DNA from: an uncultured Taibaiella sp.
GTDB taxonomy: Bacteria > Bacteroidota > Bacteroidia > Chitinophagales > Chitinophagaceae
Direction of reading: 5' to 3'
NCBI GenBank assembly: GCA_937871155.1
Contig: CALMXV010000070.1
Coordinates: forward strand, 1-18,120
Length of the DNA: 18,120 bases
Part shown: one piece after another, positions 1-8,309 of the stretch
Layout: every line of letters begins with the position of its first letter
How positions within the stretch are numbered: the stretch's first letter is position 1
Made by a program: the position numbers and the translations under genes
Notes under the pieces: model-generated
The model's input: only the letters and a program-made list of their open reading frames with translations
Told to the model about the DNA's origin: nothing
The model's database searches: none

Positions 1-1
1 G

Positions 2-823
2 CCTATGGCAACCACAGATGTATCTAACATCATTCAAAAAGGAGGCACTATCCTGAAAACAGCACGCAGCAAGGAGTTTATGACGGATGAAGGCAGAGAA
101 AAAGCGTTCAGGCAATTGCAATCAAATAATATCGATGCACTCGTTTTAATAGGTGGAGATGGAACATTCAGAGGAGCTACAGCTTTTTTTAATTCTTATC
201 AGATTCCGGCTATTGGTATTCCGGGTACCATAGATAAAGACCTATCTGGCACTGATTTCACCATAGGTTTTGATACAGCAGTAAATACTGCAGTAGAAGC
301 AATTGATAAGATAAGAGATACTGCAGAATCACACGATCGTTTGTTTGTAGTAGAAGTTATGGGTCGTGATGCCGGCTATATCGCGCTGAATAGTGGTATC
401 TCTTGTGGTGCAGAAGACATCTTAATGCCTGAAACACCTACTCAGATTCAAGAAATCATTCAACGTATAGATGCAGATGAACGAAGAAAAAAGCTCGTGC
501 ATTTAATTGTTACTGCTGAAGGCGATGAGTTTGGTGGAGCCGATCATGTTTTAACACTATTGAAAGAGCGTTTCCCTAATAAAGATATTCGAGCGGCGAT
601 ACTAGGACATATTCAGCGTGGTGGTGCACCAACATACGCCGATAGAGTGCTGGCAAGCAGGCTGGGTTATGCAGCAGTAAAGGCTTTGCAAGAAGGCAGG
701 CATTTACAAATGGTCGGCATTGTAAATAATGTTGTCATCTTTACACACTTTGAAAATGTAGTGAAACAACATTGCTGTATGCAGTCGGATATGTTGGAGA
801 TGATTCCTGTGTTATCTGCCTAA
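2..823 (+). CDS. pfkA: ATP-dependent 6-phosphofructokinase, 5'-truncated by window edge
   Basis: Phosphorylates fructose 6-phosphate to fructose 1,6-bisphosphate with ATP, the committed step of glycolysis, in the cytosol. The frame is open to the left edge, and the ATG at position 5 is an internal Met. About 50 N-terminal residues, including the first nucleotide-binding glycine loop, lie outside the window; the visible 272 residues plus these match the usual 320-325. Visible motifs (counting from that Met) are GGDGT at 50-54, PGTID at 73-77 with the catalytic Asp77, the MGRDAGYIAL block, and GHIQRGG near the C-terminus. Gly in both GGDG and PGTID fits an ATP enzyme rather than a pyrophosphate-dependent one. 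One oddity is TIDKD where the family normally has TIDND. yggS follows 60 bases downstream on the same strand. Confidence 0.95.
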   Translation, partial: PMATTDVSNIIQKGGTILKTARSKEFMTDEGREKAFRQLQSNNIDALVLIGGDGTFRGATAFFNSYQIPAIGIPGTIDKDLSGTDFTIGFDTAVNTAVEAIDKIRDTAESHDRLFVVEVMGRDAGYIALNSGISCGAEDILMPETPTQIQEIIQRIDADERRKKLVHLIVTAEGDEFGGADHVLTLLKERFPNKDIRAAILGHIQRGGAPTYADRVLASRLGYAAVKALQEGRHLQMVGIVNNVVIFTHFENVVKQHCCMQSDMLEMIPVLSA

Positions 824-883
824 GTAACGTTAAAAATGAATTTAAAAAAAGAACGTAGTCTTCAAAATTGCCTATAGTCTTAG

Positions 884-1615
884 ATGAAAGAAACTATTAT
901 AAACAACCTTGCTACTATCCAACAACGAATCAATAATGCTTGTCATAAAGCCGGTAGAAACCCTAGTGAAGTAAAGCTGTTATTGGCGACAAAGACTATA
1001 ACTCCTGAGCGTATTAAAATAGCTATGGAAGCGGGTTATACCTTAATTGCTGAAAATAAAATTCAGGAATTAAAAGAAAAGTTTGAAGCCTTGAAATCGC
1101 ATCAACATACCAATCATTTTATAGGCCATTTACAGTCCAATAAAATAAAAGACTTGTTGAAGTGCGATGTGACTTGTGTGCAATCTATAGATAGAATAGA
1201 ACTAGCCGAAAAGCTACATCAACGTTTATTACAAGAAAATAAAACCATCGAAGTGTTCATACAAGTAAATACTTCTAATGAAGCTAGCAAATTTGGAATA
1301 GCGCCGGAAGAAGCTTTAACACTTATAAAGCAAGTATCCTTATTAAACACTTTGAAGATAAAAGGCTTGATGACGATAGGGATATTCAGTGCTGAATTGG
1401 AGAAGGTGAGGGACTGTTTTCAATTATTAAAACGAATACAGCAAGAGGTTATAGCACTTGCTTTACCAAATGTGGAGATGCAGGAGTTGTCGATGGGAAT
1501 GAGTGGTGATTTAGAAGTAGCGATAGAAGAAGGCGCCACTATTGTAAGAGTGGGTACGGCGGTATTTGGCGCACGTATTTATCCTGATAGTTATTATTGG
1601 AATGAGCAGCCATAA
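884..1615 (+). CDS. YggS family pyridoxal phosphate-binding protein (PLP homeostasis)
   Basis: A 243-residue protein of the YggS/PLPBP (PROSC) family. These are alanine-racemase-like TIM-barrel proteins that bind pyridoxal 5'-phosphate without a known catalytic reaction and help keep PLP and amino-acid pools balanced in the cytosol. The PLP-binding lysine is Lys37 in LLLATKTI. The C-terminal phosphate-binding region is typical of the family: LSMGMSGD, then AIEEGATIVRVGTAVFG. Length is normal (about 220-245). The start is the ATG 60 bases after pfkA; there is no SD in front, as is usual in Bacteroidota. It may be read through from pfkA, since I see no terminator between them. Function is well supported at family level only; individual substrates are not known for the family. 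Confidence 0.93.
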   Translation: MKETIINNLATIQQRINNACHKAGRNPSEVKLLLATKTITPERIKIAMEAGYTLIAENKIQELKEKFEALKSHQHTNHFIGHLQSNKIKDLLKCDVTCVQSIDRIELAEKLHQRLLQENKTIEVFIQVNTSNEASKFGIAPEEALTLIKQVSLLNTLKIKGLMTIGIFSAELEKVRDCFQLLKRIQQEVIALALPNVEMQELSMGMSGDLEVAIEEGATIVRVGTAVFGARIYPDSYYWNEQP

Positions 1616-1759
1616 ACTTAAGTTGCGACCATAGTTTTTAATTAATGGAAGCTAATGAAATGAATTCATAAAAATAGGAAACTTAATTAGTCAAGTCAAA
1701 ATAGTTCAGTAACTTCAATGTGCTAATATAATCGAGGAAATTTTTAATAATAATACACC

Positions 1760-2239
1760 ATGAAAAATACAGCTATAGGTCTTACGCCTGCACAAACTGA
1801 AACGCTCACTTCCGTTTTAATGCCGCTTTTGGCGGATGAATCCCTTTTATATTTAAAAACTAGAAATGCACATTGGAATATAGAAGGAGCCGATTTTCAT
1901 ACCATGCATGTTTATTTTGAGACCCTTTATACCGAGTTGGAAACTGTAATTGACGAGGTCGCAGAATACATTCGTAAAATTGGACATTATGCTCCGGCAA
2001 CCATGAAAGAGTATTTGGAGCTAACCCATCTTACAGAAAAACGAATTGATAAAAATGACAGTCTTAGCTTTATCAAAGACTTGCTTGCAGACCACGAATC
2101 CATAATCGTGTTTTTAAGAGAAAGTATTCTAAAGCTTGGCAAAGAAGTGGAACTTGCCTATGCTACCATAGACTACTTGATATCATTGATGGATCAACAT
2201 GAAAAAACTGCTTGGATGCTTCGCTCGCATTTGAAATAA
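1760..2239 (+). CDS. dps: Dps family DNA-binding ferritin-like protein
   Basis: A 159-residue Dps miniferritin. Family members form a hollow dodecamer that oxidises Fe(II) with hydrogen peroxide, stores the iron and shields DNA in starvation or oxidative stress. The inter-subunit ferroxidase ligands are all present: His38 in NAHWNIEG, His50 in FHTMHVYF, and Asp65 and Glu69 in DEVAEYI. The N-terminus is short with few lysines, so DNA binding itself is uncertain. The 144-base gap upstream is AT-rich and I could not find a convincing -33/-7 promoter there, although dps is likely separately transcribed. A strong intrinsic terminator follows directly. The start ATG has no SD at a useful distance (a GAGGA lies too far upstream). 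Confidence 0.94.
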   Translation: MKNTAIGLTPAQTETLTSVLMPLLADESLLYLKTRNAHWNIEGADFHTMHVYFETLYTELETVIDEVAEYIRKIGHYAPATMKEYLELTHLTEKRIDKNDSLSFIKDLLADHESIIVFLRESILKLGKEVELAYATIDYLISLMDQHEKTAWMLRSHLK

Positions 2240-2291
2240 CGGATGGGCTTTTAGTGGCGAACGATTGTATAAGGTTCCCCAATTTTAAGTT

Positions 2292-2346
2292 AGGCACTAT
2301 TTTCAGTTCGCAAACAGATTGAAAGTAGTGCCTTCTTTTTTTCTTT
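2292..2346 (+). terminator. Intrinsic terminator after dps
   Basis: AGGCACTA at 2292-2299 pairs perfectly with TAGTGCCT at 2326-2333. The stem continues inward by about six more pairs (one G-U) to a loop around 2306-2319. It is followed by a TTCTTTTTTTC tract, as expected for rho-independent termination of a plus-strand transcript. Confidence 0.88.
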
Positions 2347-2423
2347 AATTGGCTATAAAACTTTAATGAAACCTTAATTTATCTAAATCATCTAAAGAAA
2401 TAAGAAGCAAGGTAGTACTTCAG

Positions 2424-2453
2424 TTTAAAAAAACGTTTAGTTGCTTACCTTTG
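2424..2453 (+). promoter_or_regulatory. Bacteroidota-type promoter of gldA
   Basis: TACCTTTG at 2446-2453 is a perfect match to the -7 consensus TAnnTTTG. TTTA at 2424-2427 is a three-of-four match to the -33 element, with an 18-base spacer. The predicted transcript start falls at about 2457-2460, essentially on the ATG at 2460, so the mRNA would be leaderless. Confidence 0.6.
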
Positions 2454-2459
2454 GCGACT

Positions 2460-3371
2460 ATGTCAATTAAAGTAGCGTCCCTTACAAAAAAATACGGAGA
2501 GCAGGTTGCAGTAAATCATATTTCTTTTGAGTTGAACAAAGGCGAAATTGTCGGATTTCTTGGTCCTAATGGGGCTGGTAAATCCACAACAATGAAGATG
2601 ATTACCGGCTATCTTCCGCCAACAGACGGTAAAGCTGTCGTATGTGGCTTTGACATAGAAACCCATCCAATGGAAGTACGCAAGCGCGTTGGATATTTAC
2701 CGGAAGCGAATCCTCTCTATAATGAAATGTATGTAAGAGAATATTTAGAGTTTTCGGCAGGCATACATAAAATGAAAAATGCACAACCACAAATTGAGAA
2801 AATCATCGCTATGACTGGTTTGAATAAAGAGGTGCATAAGAAAATTGGGATGTTGTCGAAAGGCTATAAGCAAAGGGTGGGGTTGGCACAAGCCATGTTG
2901 CACAATCCTGAAGTTCTCATACTAGATGAGCCTACATCGGGTCTTGACCCCAACCAACTCGTAGAGATTCGTGACTTGATAAAAGAAATTGGAAAAGAAA
3001 AAACAGTGTTGCTATCAACGCATATTATGCAAGAAGTGCAAGCCATGTGTAGCCGTGCTATAATCATAAGCAACGGAAATATTGTAGCAGATGATAAAAT
3101 TGATAACTTACAACACGTCAATAAACAAGAAAAAGTTCTTATTGTAAGCTTCGAAAATGAAGTGGATACTACTTTATTTAAGAAACTCAGATTGGCACAA
3201 AAAATAGAATCATTAGAAAATAAGCGCTGGAGAATACGAGCTAATAATCCTGAAGAGCTAAGGAAAGAAGTGATGAAATGGGCGCTAGACAACGATTTGT
3301 ATATTACATCTCTGCAAACAGAAACACAATCATTAGAAGAGGTGTTTCGATCATTGACTACTTCCAAATAA
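2460..3371 (+). CDS. gldA: GldA-like ABC transporter ATP-binding protein
   Basis: A 303-residue ABC ATPase closely resembling GldA, which in gliding Bacteroidota works with the membrane partners GldF and GldG and is needed for gliding and type IX secretion-linked functions in Flavobacterium. Walker A is GPNGAGKST at about residues 35-43. The signature is LSKGYKQRVGLAQAM, Walker B is VLILDEP, and the switch histidine is in LLSTHIMQE. The stretches VGYLPEANPLYNEMYVREYL and DPNQLVEIRDLIKEIG are characteristic of the GldA group. An upstream TTG at 2451 would extend the frame, but it lies inside the -7 promoter element, so the ATG at 2460 is the start. No gldF or gldG is adjacent, so it stands alone here. 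It converges with the histidine kinase gene, leaving only 20 bases between stops. A role in gliding in this organism is inference. Confidence 0.88.
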   Translation: MSIKVASLTKKYGEQVAVNHISFELNKGEIVGFLGPNGAGKSTTMKMITGYLPPTDGKAVVCGFDIETHPMEVRKRVGYLPEANPLYNEMYVREYLEFSAGIHKMKNAQPQIEKIIAMTGLNKEVHKKIGMLSKGYKQRVGLAQAMLHNPEVLILDEPTSGLDPNQLVEIRDLIKEIGKEKTVLLSTHIMQEVQAMCSRAIIISNGNIVADDKIDNLQHVNKQEKVLIVSFENEVDTTLFKKLRLAQKIESLENKRWRIRANNPEELRKEVMKWALDNDLYITSLQTETQSLEEVFRSLTTSK

Positions 3372-3391
3372 CAGCTAAGACCTCTCTATTG

Positions 3392-4447
3392 TTAGTCATC
3401 CCCTTTATCTAAAGTAAAGCCAAAGGAGGAACCCACACCCACCGTGCTTCTGGCAGTAACAGTATGTCCATGTGCTTCTATAATATGCTTCACAATTGAA
3501 AGCCCTAAACCGGTGCCTCCTGTTTTATTGTTTCTACTTTTATCGGTTCTGTAAAAGCGTTCAAAGATTCTTGGAAGGTGTTCTTCGGCAATGCCAGGAC
3601 CATCATCTGATAGTTCTACATAAACATGCTTATCATCTATCAAATAACATCCTGCAGTTAGAGTGCCATTATCAATGCCATATTTCAATGCATTTTCAAC
3701 GAGATTAAACACAACTTGTTTTATTTTCTGCTTGTCTGCATTCACTATTATATTTCCTTCAGTGCCCTTCTTAAAAGCAAAGTGTATGTTGCGTTCTTTT
3801 GCTTTTAATGCCATTTGTTCAAACACTTCTTGAAGCATCTGTTGAATAGAAAAAGTTTCAAAATCCAAAGGAATTAGTCCTACTTCTAATTGAGAGATTT
3901 CATTTAAATCATCTACTAACCTTGCTAGTCGTTCGATACCCTTAGAGGCATTTTTTAAAAATTTTTCATTGACCGAATCATCTTTTAATGCACCGGCTAT
4001 GAGCGTGTCAATATATCCTTGAACGGTAAAAATAGGGGTACGAAGTTCGTGTGCTACATTCATCAAAAACTCTTTCCTAAACTGTTCATTATTCTGAAGG
4101 TCTTCAATTTCTTTGCTACGTGAGATTGCCCAGTTTTCTACATCATTTCCTACATCATCTAATGATTTTTGAGGGAGGATGTTTTCATAAAAAAACTCTT
4201 CTCTTTTGGTTGCTTTGGTGTGATAGATGAGTTTGTAGATGAGTTTAATTTTTCGATAAATAAAGCGTTGTAAGGTGTATTGATAAATATAATACACTAC
4301 AATAAATGTGATAGCAAAAACAAGGATGGGAATATACCAATGCGGCTGTAAAATAAGGCTCAGCAAGACATTCACCAATGCAATGATAAGAGCTGTAAAC
4401 ACAGATATGGACCGAGGTGATAGATTTTTCGTATCAAAAAATGACAT
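3392..4447 (-). CDS. Two-component sensor histidine kinase (PhoR-like)
   Basis: A 351-residue inner-membrane histidine kinase with two N-terminal transmembrane helices (about residues 16-35 and 38-56) separated by only a few residues, so it has essentially no periplasmic sensor domain. Next come a short cytoplasmic linker and a HisKA dimerisation domain with phospho-acceptor His133 in AHELRTP. The HATPase domain has the N box (NLVENALKYG), G1 (DDGPGI), F box (FERFYR) and G2 (GGTGLGLSIV). A start 36 bases further upstream (4483) would overlap the response regulator gene; I prefer the ATG at 4447, one base after the regulator's TAA, which is typical of translational coupling. Its partner is the PhoB-type regulator immediately upstream. 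The stimulus cannot be read from sequence; membrane state or an interacting transporter is possible. Confidence 0.92.
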   Translation of the reverse strand: MSFFDTKNLSPRSISVFTALIIALVNVLLSLILQPHWYIPILVFAITFIVVYYIYQYTLQRFIYRKIKLIYKLIYHTKATKREEFFYENILPQKSLDDVGNDVENWAISRSKEIEDLQNNEQFRKEFLMNVAHELRTPIFTVQGYIDTLIAGALKDDSVNEKFLKNASKGIERLARLVDDLNEISQLEVGLIPLDFETFSIQQMLQEVFEQMALKAKERNIHFAFKKGTEGNIIVNADKQKIKQVVFNLVENALKYGIDNGTLTAGCYLIDDKHVYVELSDDGPGIAEEHLPRIFERFYRTDKSRNNKTGGTGLGLSIVKHIIEAHGHTVTARSTVGVGSSFGFTLDKGDD

Positions 4448-4448
4448 C

Positions 4449-5141
4449 TTAGCTTGGTTCAGAGATTTCAAATTTATAGCCAACTCCTTTAATCGTCGTG
4501 AATAAGTCGATGCCTACTTTTTGACGTATCTTTCGAACATGTACATCAATTGTGCGGTCTCCAACAATCACATCGGCTCCCCAAACTTTATCTAAGATTT
4601 CATTTCGTAAAAATACACGCCCCGGCTTTGAGGCTAGCAACATCAATAGTTCAAATTCTTTTTTAGCTAAGGCAATTACTTGTTGGTTATACGTTACTGT
4701 ATGATGGGTTTTGTTGATTTCTAAATTTCCAAAGTTGAGTATTGTTTGTTCTTCCTCACGTTTGGATCTGCGGAGTGCTGTTTGAATACGTGTCAGTAAT
4801 ACTTCTGTTTTAATAGGCTTTCGGATAAAGTCATCTGCACCTAATTGTAATCCGGTTATTTCCGTGGCTTCATCACTTTTAGCAGTAAGCATGATAATAG
4901 CTGTATTGGCAAAAGCAGCCATATTCCGTAGTTCTTTCAAGGTTTCAATGCCATCTTTTTTGGGCATCATGATATCCAAAAGAATCAAGTCTGGATTGAA
5001 AGCCTTAGCTTTTGTAATAGCCTCTATCCCATTGCTGGCTGTTGCAATTTCATAACCCTGTTGTTTTAAATTGTAGCTGATGATTTCTACAATTGACTCT
5101 TCATCATCTACCAATAATATTTTCCCTAAAGTTGTTTCCAT
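4449..5141 (-). CDS. OmpR/PhoB family response regulator
   Basis: A 230-residue DNA-binding response regulator. The receiver domain (residues 5-120) has the acidic pair Asp12/Asp13, phosphorylation site Asp56 in LLDIMMP, switch Thr86 in MLTAKSD and Lys108 in RKP. The C-terminal winged-helix domain (about 133-227) carries the expected ELLMLLASKPGRVF and DRTIDVHVRKIRQKVG segments and ends in GVGYKFE. It is translated just ahead of the histidine kinase, one base apart, so the two almost certainly form a cognate pair. The reductase gene ends 47 bases upstream on the same strand; I see no terminator between, so read-through from it is possible. Sequence resembles PhoB-like regulators, but regulon and signal are not deducible. 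Confidence 0.94.
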   Translation of the reverse strand: METTLGKILLVDDEESIVEIISYNLKQQGYEIATASNGIEAITKAKAFNPDLILLDIMMPKKDGIETLKELRNMAAFANTAIIMLTAKSDEATEITGLQLGADDFIRKPIKTEVLLTRIQTALRRSKREEEQTILNFGNLEINKTHHTVTYNQQVIALAKKEFELLMLLASKPGRVFLRNEILDKVWGADVIVGDRTIDVHVRKIRQKVGIDLFTTIKGVGYKFEISEPS

Positions 5142-5188
5142 TTGATTGTTTTGATTTATTAAAAGTGGTGTTTTTAAAAAAATGAAGA

Positions 5189-6061
5189 TTATGAAATGTG
5201 TTGTTTTACATAATCATCTACATTAGAAAACATAAATGTTGGATATTCATCAGCAAATTTCTTTTTTACAAAACCTCCAATTAAAGGACGCTTTGCGGGT
5301 TGGTTCATCGCTTCGGTGCTCATTGGAATTAATTCATACTCGGCATCGGGAAAGTATTTTAAGACTCGTAAGGCAAGCTCCACACGATTCAAAAAATCAG
5401 AGCTAGCAATATGATAGATACCCGATTTTTTATCGTCTAAAAGCACATACATGGCTCTGGCTATATCCCAAGCATTGCATGGAGTGGCATATTGATCATA
5501 AGGTAACTTTAAGGTAAGCTTTTGGTTGTTTTTGCATTGGTCAATGATGCGAGCAATAAAGTTTTTTCCACGTGCTTCATCACCATAAACATTGGTAATG
5601 CGTAATACCAAAGTATGGGATAACTCTTGCAAGGAAAGTGTTTCTCCCATTAATTTATGACGTGCATACACGCTTAATGGATTCACAGGGGAGGTTTCTG
5701 TATAGGGTCCCTCTTTACCATCAAATACATAGTCGGTAGAAATATAAACGAAACGTGCGTTGCAATCTTTAGCAAGTGCTATCAAGTTCAAAGTACTTTG
5801 AACAGTTTTTTGATAGCTTTCTTCTTCGTTGGTTTCACAATAATCAACATGAGTAAGGGCACCACAATGAATAATAACATCCGGTTGAAATGCACGAATA
5901 TCATAGTTGCTGCGGTCAGTTGGGTCTAAGGTGTTGTAATAAACCGTGTCTGGCGTGGCATAAGAAAAATAGGAACCTACAACATTCCAACCTTGCTCAT
6001 TAAAATGTTTTAAGCAATTGCTACCTACTAATCCACTTGCACCCGCTATAAATACTTTCAT
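5189..6061 (-). CDS. RmlD-like NAD(P)-dependent sugar epimerase/reductase
   Basis: A 290-residue extended short-chain dehydrogenase of the RmlD substrate-binding group, related to dTDP-4-dehydrorhamnose reductase. The Rossmann motif is GASGLVG at 7-13. STDYVFDG at 108-115 and the catalytic Tyr132-Arg-x-x-Lys136 pair (YARHK) are present, as is the RmlD-type NPLSVYARHKLMGE context. No rmlA, rmlB or rmlC genes lie nearby, so a role in rhamnose synthesis is not supported by context. Reduction or epimerisation of another nucleotide sugar, or of an S-adenosylmethionine-related substrate as in MAT2B-like proteins, remains possible. It is the first gene of the minus-strand group running into the two-component system. 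The ATG at 6061 fits the start of the beta strand MKVFIAGASG. Confidence 0.85.
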   Translation of the reverse strand: MKVFIAGASGLVGSNCLKHFNEQGWNVVGSYFSYATPDTVYYNTLDPTDRSNYDIRAFQPDVIIHCGALTHVDYCETNEEESYQKTVQSTLNLIALAKDCNARFVYISTDYVFDGKEGPYTETSPVNPLSVYARHKLMGETLSLQELSHTLVLRITNVYGDEARGKNFIARIIDQCKNNQKLTLKLPYDQYATPCNAWDIARAMYVLLDDKKSGIYHIASSDFLNRVELALRVLKYFPDAEYELIPMSTEAMNQPAKRPLIGGFVKKKFADEYPTFMFSNVDDYVKQHIS

Positions 6062-6220
6062 AAGATGTTATTGATAATTCTGGGCGAAGATAAGTTACCC
6101 ATTGGTTTTAATTAGGTTCTTTCTATTACATCCTATTATAGTGAAGACTATTTGATAGAAACAAAATCTGTAGTTGCTAGCTTGAATATTTTTAGGAATT
6201 TTTTGCTTTTGTAAAATAAA

Positions 6221-6261
6221 ACTGCTCTGAAAATCGTGACAAGTCAACGTTTCAGAGCAGT
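6221..6261 (-). terminator. Intrinsic terminator after htpG
   Basis: A perfect 12-bp inverted repeat: ACTGCTCTGAAA at 6221-6232 and TTTCAGAGCAGT at 6250-6261, with a 17-base loop. Read on the minus strand it is followed by TTTATTTTAC, suited to ending the htpG transcript. On the plus strand the flank is also A/T-rich, but no plus-strand gene ends here. Confidence 0.8.
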
Positions 6262-6282
6262 AAAATTTTTGGTTTCCTTCTA

Positions 6283-8175
6283 TTATATTAAGCTAACACT
6301 TCTTTCAACAAAAGCCGTTAGTTCTTTACCAGTTAGCATTCCTTGAGAAAGTAAAGCCAGATCAAAGGCTTGCTTGGCAAGTTGTTTCTGAAGATTCTCA
6401 TCGGTAGTATTGATGATTTTGGTGATTAAACTATGATTGCCATTTACAGCTACTTTATAGTTATCAGGCATCATACCATAAAAATTAAAGCCACCATTGC
6501 CCCCCATTTTAGACATGTCTTTCATACGGCGCATATACTCTTCCATGGTGATAGTTACAGGAAGCTCATCCGGGTTATGGCTTTCTATTTCTACTTGCAT
6601 ATTTGGATTGTGAATTGCCTCGCTAAAAATACTTTTTACTTTTTCCTTTTCTTCCTCTGTCAATACCATCGCTATTGTTTCTTCTTTTTCGATAAGCTTG
6701 TTAGCTACATCAGCATCTACACGCTTAAAAGAAGTATGTTCTATTTTTTGCTCTAGCTGACCTACAAAATGGTTGTCTAATGGGCCATCCATGACTAATA
6801 CGTCATAGCTTTTACGATGCGCAGCTTGGATAAAGCTATCTTGTTTAGCTACATCATTGCTATAGATGTACACTACTTTTTCTGACTTGTCAGTTTGTTC
6901 TGGTGCTATTTTTTCACGGTATTCATCAAGTGTGAACAGCTGGTTGTCGGTACTTTGAAGTAATACGAAGTCTTTAGCTTTTTCATAAAATTTCTCTTCG
7001 GTTATCATTCCATATTTTACAAAGAGCCCTATATCTTTCCATTTATCCTCAAATGATTTTCTATCATTCTTAAACAACTCACTTAGTTTGTCTGCAACTT
7101 TTTTAGTGATGTAATTGTTGATTTTTTTTACATGACTATCGGCTTGTAAAAAGCTTCTTGATACATTCAACGGAATATCCGGACTGTCAATCACACCATG
7201 TAATAACATCAAAAATTCAGGTACAATATCTTTTACTTCATCAGTAATGAATACTTGACGGCTGTATAACTGAATCTTGTTTTTTTGAAGTTCCATTTCA
7301 TTTTTCACCTTAGGGAAATAAAGCACTCCAGTAAGGTTAAATGGATAGTCAACATTCAAGTGAATCCAGAATAATGGATCTTCTGAAAACGGATAAAGTT
7401 CTTTATAGAAGCTTAGATAATCTTCGTCTTTTAGTTCTGAAGGAGATTTTGTCCAAAGAGGAGTGGTGTTGTTGATAATATTGTCAACTACTACTTCTTT
7501 GTATTGCGCTTTGCCATCTTTGTCTTCACCATCAGGTTCTCTATTGGTACGTGTACCAAATTTGATAGGCACCGGTAAGAAGCGACAATGCTTATCTAAA
7601 ATTTGTTGCAGTTTATGTTCGTTAAGAAACTCTTTGTTTTCTTCGTTGATATGTAAGATGATGTCGGTGCCTCTGTTTCCCTTGTTGCCTTCACTAATTT
7701 CAAACTCTGTACTACCATCACATACCCAACGAGCAGGTTGTTCTTGTTCTTGAAAAGAACGTGATTGAATTTCTACTGAATCTGCAACCATAAAAGCCGA
7801 ATAAAAGCCCAATCCAAAACGACCAATTATTTCGTTAGCATCTTTAGCTTCTTTAAATTTTTCCATAAACTCTGTAGCTCCTGAAAAGGCAATTTGATTG
7901 ATGTATTTTTTGATTTCCTCAGCAGTCATCCCAATCCCTTTATCAGAAACGGTTATGGTTTTTGCTGCTTCATCAAAAGAGATTTCGATAGTAGTGTCAC
8001 CTAATTCACCTTGGAATTGTCCTATAGCAGCTAGGCGTTTCATTTTTTGGGTCGCATCTACAGCGTTAGATACCAACTCTCTTAAAAATATCTCGTGGTC
8101 TGAGTAAAGAAACTTCTTAATAATGGGGAATATATTCTCTGTATGTATTGAAATATTTCCTTTTTCCTTTAACAT
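6283..8175 (-). CDS. htpG: Molecular chaperone HtpG (Hsp90)
   Basis: A 630-residue bacterial Hsp90, an ATP-driven cytosolic chaperone dimer that remodels client proteins. The N-terminal GHKL ATPase domain shows Glu33 and Asn37 in IFLRELVSNAVDA, Asp78 in VSDKGIGMT and the lid glycine motif IGRFGLGFYSAFMVA. The middle domain includes GVLYFPK, LYSRQVFI and the LNVSRSFLQ segment with the conserved arginine. The C-terminal dimerisation region ends after the KIINTTDENLQKQLA stretch. DATQK in place of the commoner DALDK is seen in other Bacteroidota. Length is normal. The gene is monocistronic, ending at a strong terminator and divergent from the DUF1684 gene. The start ATG is preceded by A/T-rich sequence with no SD. 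Heat-shock control is likely from family knowledge, but I cannot identify the operator. Confidence 0.97.
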   Translation of the reverse strand: MLKEKGNISIHTENIFPIIKKFLYSDHEIFLRELVSNAVDATQKMKRLAAIGQFQGELGDTTIEISFDEAAKTITVSDKGIGMTAEEIKKYINQIAFSGATEFMEKFKEAKDANEIIGRFGLGFYSAFMVADSVEIQSRSFQEQEQPARWVCDGSTEFEISEGNKGNRGTDIILHINEENKEFLNEHKLQQILDKHCRFLPVPIKFGTRTNREPDGEDKDGKAQYKEVVVDNIINNTTPLWTKSPSELKDEDYLSFYKELYPFSEDPLFWIHLNVDYPFNLTGVLYFPKVKNEMELQKNKIQLYSRQVFITDEVKDIVPEFLMLLHGVIDSPDIPLNVSRSFLQADSHVKKINNYITKKVADKLSELFKNDRKSFEDKWKDIGLFVKYGMITEEKFYEKAKDFVLLQSTDNQLFTLDEYREKIAPEQTDKSEKVVYIYSNDVAKQDSFIQAAHRKSYDVLVMDGPLDNHFVGQLEQKIEHTSFKRVDADVANKLIEKEETIAMVLTEEEKEKVKSIFSEAIHNPNMQVEIESHNPDELPVTITMEEYMRRMKDMSKMGGNGGFNFYGMMPDNYKVAVNGNHSLITKIINTTDENLQKQLAKQAFDLALLSQGMLTGKELTAFVERSVSLI

Positions 8176-8272
8176 AAAAATTATTTTTTTTCATTTTGTT
8201 GCAATCTTTGTTCCTAACTGATTTAAAAAGACAATTTGGCAGCCAATTCATAAGCACAATGCCCTTTGAGAA

Positions 8273-8304
8273 TTTGAATGCAGTTTTTCATTTGTGTATT
8301 TTTA
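8273..8304 (+). promoter_or_regulatory. Candidate promoter of the DUF1684 gene
   Basis: TTTG at 8273-8276 and TATTTTTA at 8297-8304 (seven of eight to TAnnTTTG) are 20 bases apart, within the usual range. The start codons at 8310/8313 would then lie within a few bases of the transcript start. The final A instead of G makes this tentative. Confidence 0.4.
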
Positions 8305-8309
8305 CTTTA

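Noticed and set aside
2864..3367. Long minus-strand frame (167 codons) opposite gldA
   Set aside because: It is antisense to conserved gldA coding sequence, with low-complexity Ser/Cys-rich translation and no family resemblance.
6433..6756. 107-codon plus-strand frame within htpG
   Set aside because: Antisense to conserved Hsp90 sequence; the Phe/Tyr/His-rich product looks like a reverse-strand shadow.
8230..8246. Sigma-54-like spacing TGGC-N7-TTGT upstream of htpG on the minus strand
   Set aside because: The -12 element should be TTGC; here it is TTGT, and the -24 half is explained by the TTGGCAGCCAA palindrome. htpG is not a usual sigma-54 target.
8196..8309. 38-residue extension of the DUF1684 protein from a TTG
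   Set aside because: It would place the signal peptide internally and run through the candidate promoter; the tandem ATG at 8310/8313 is directly followed by the hydrophobic signal.
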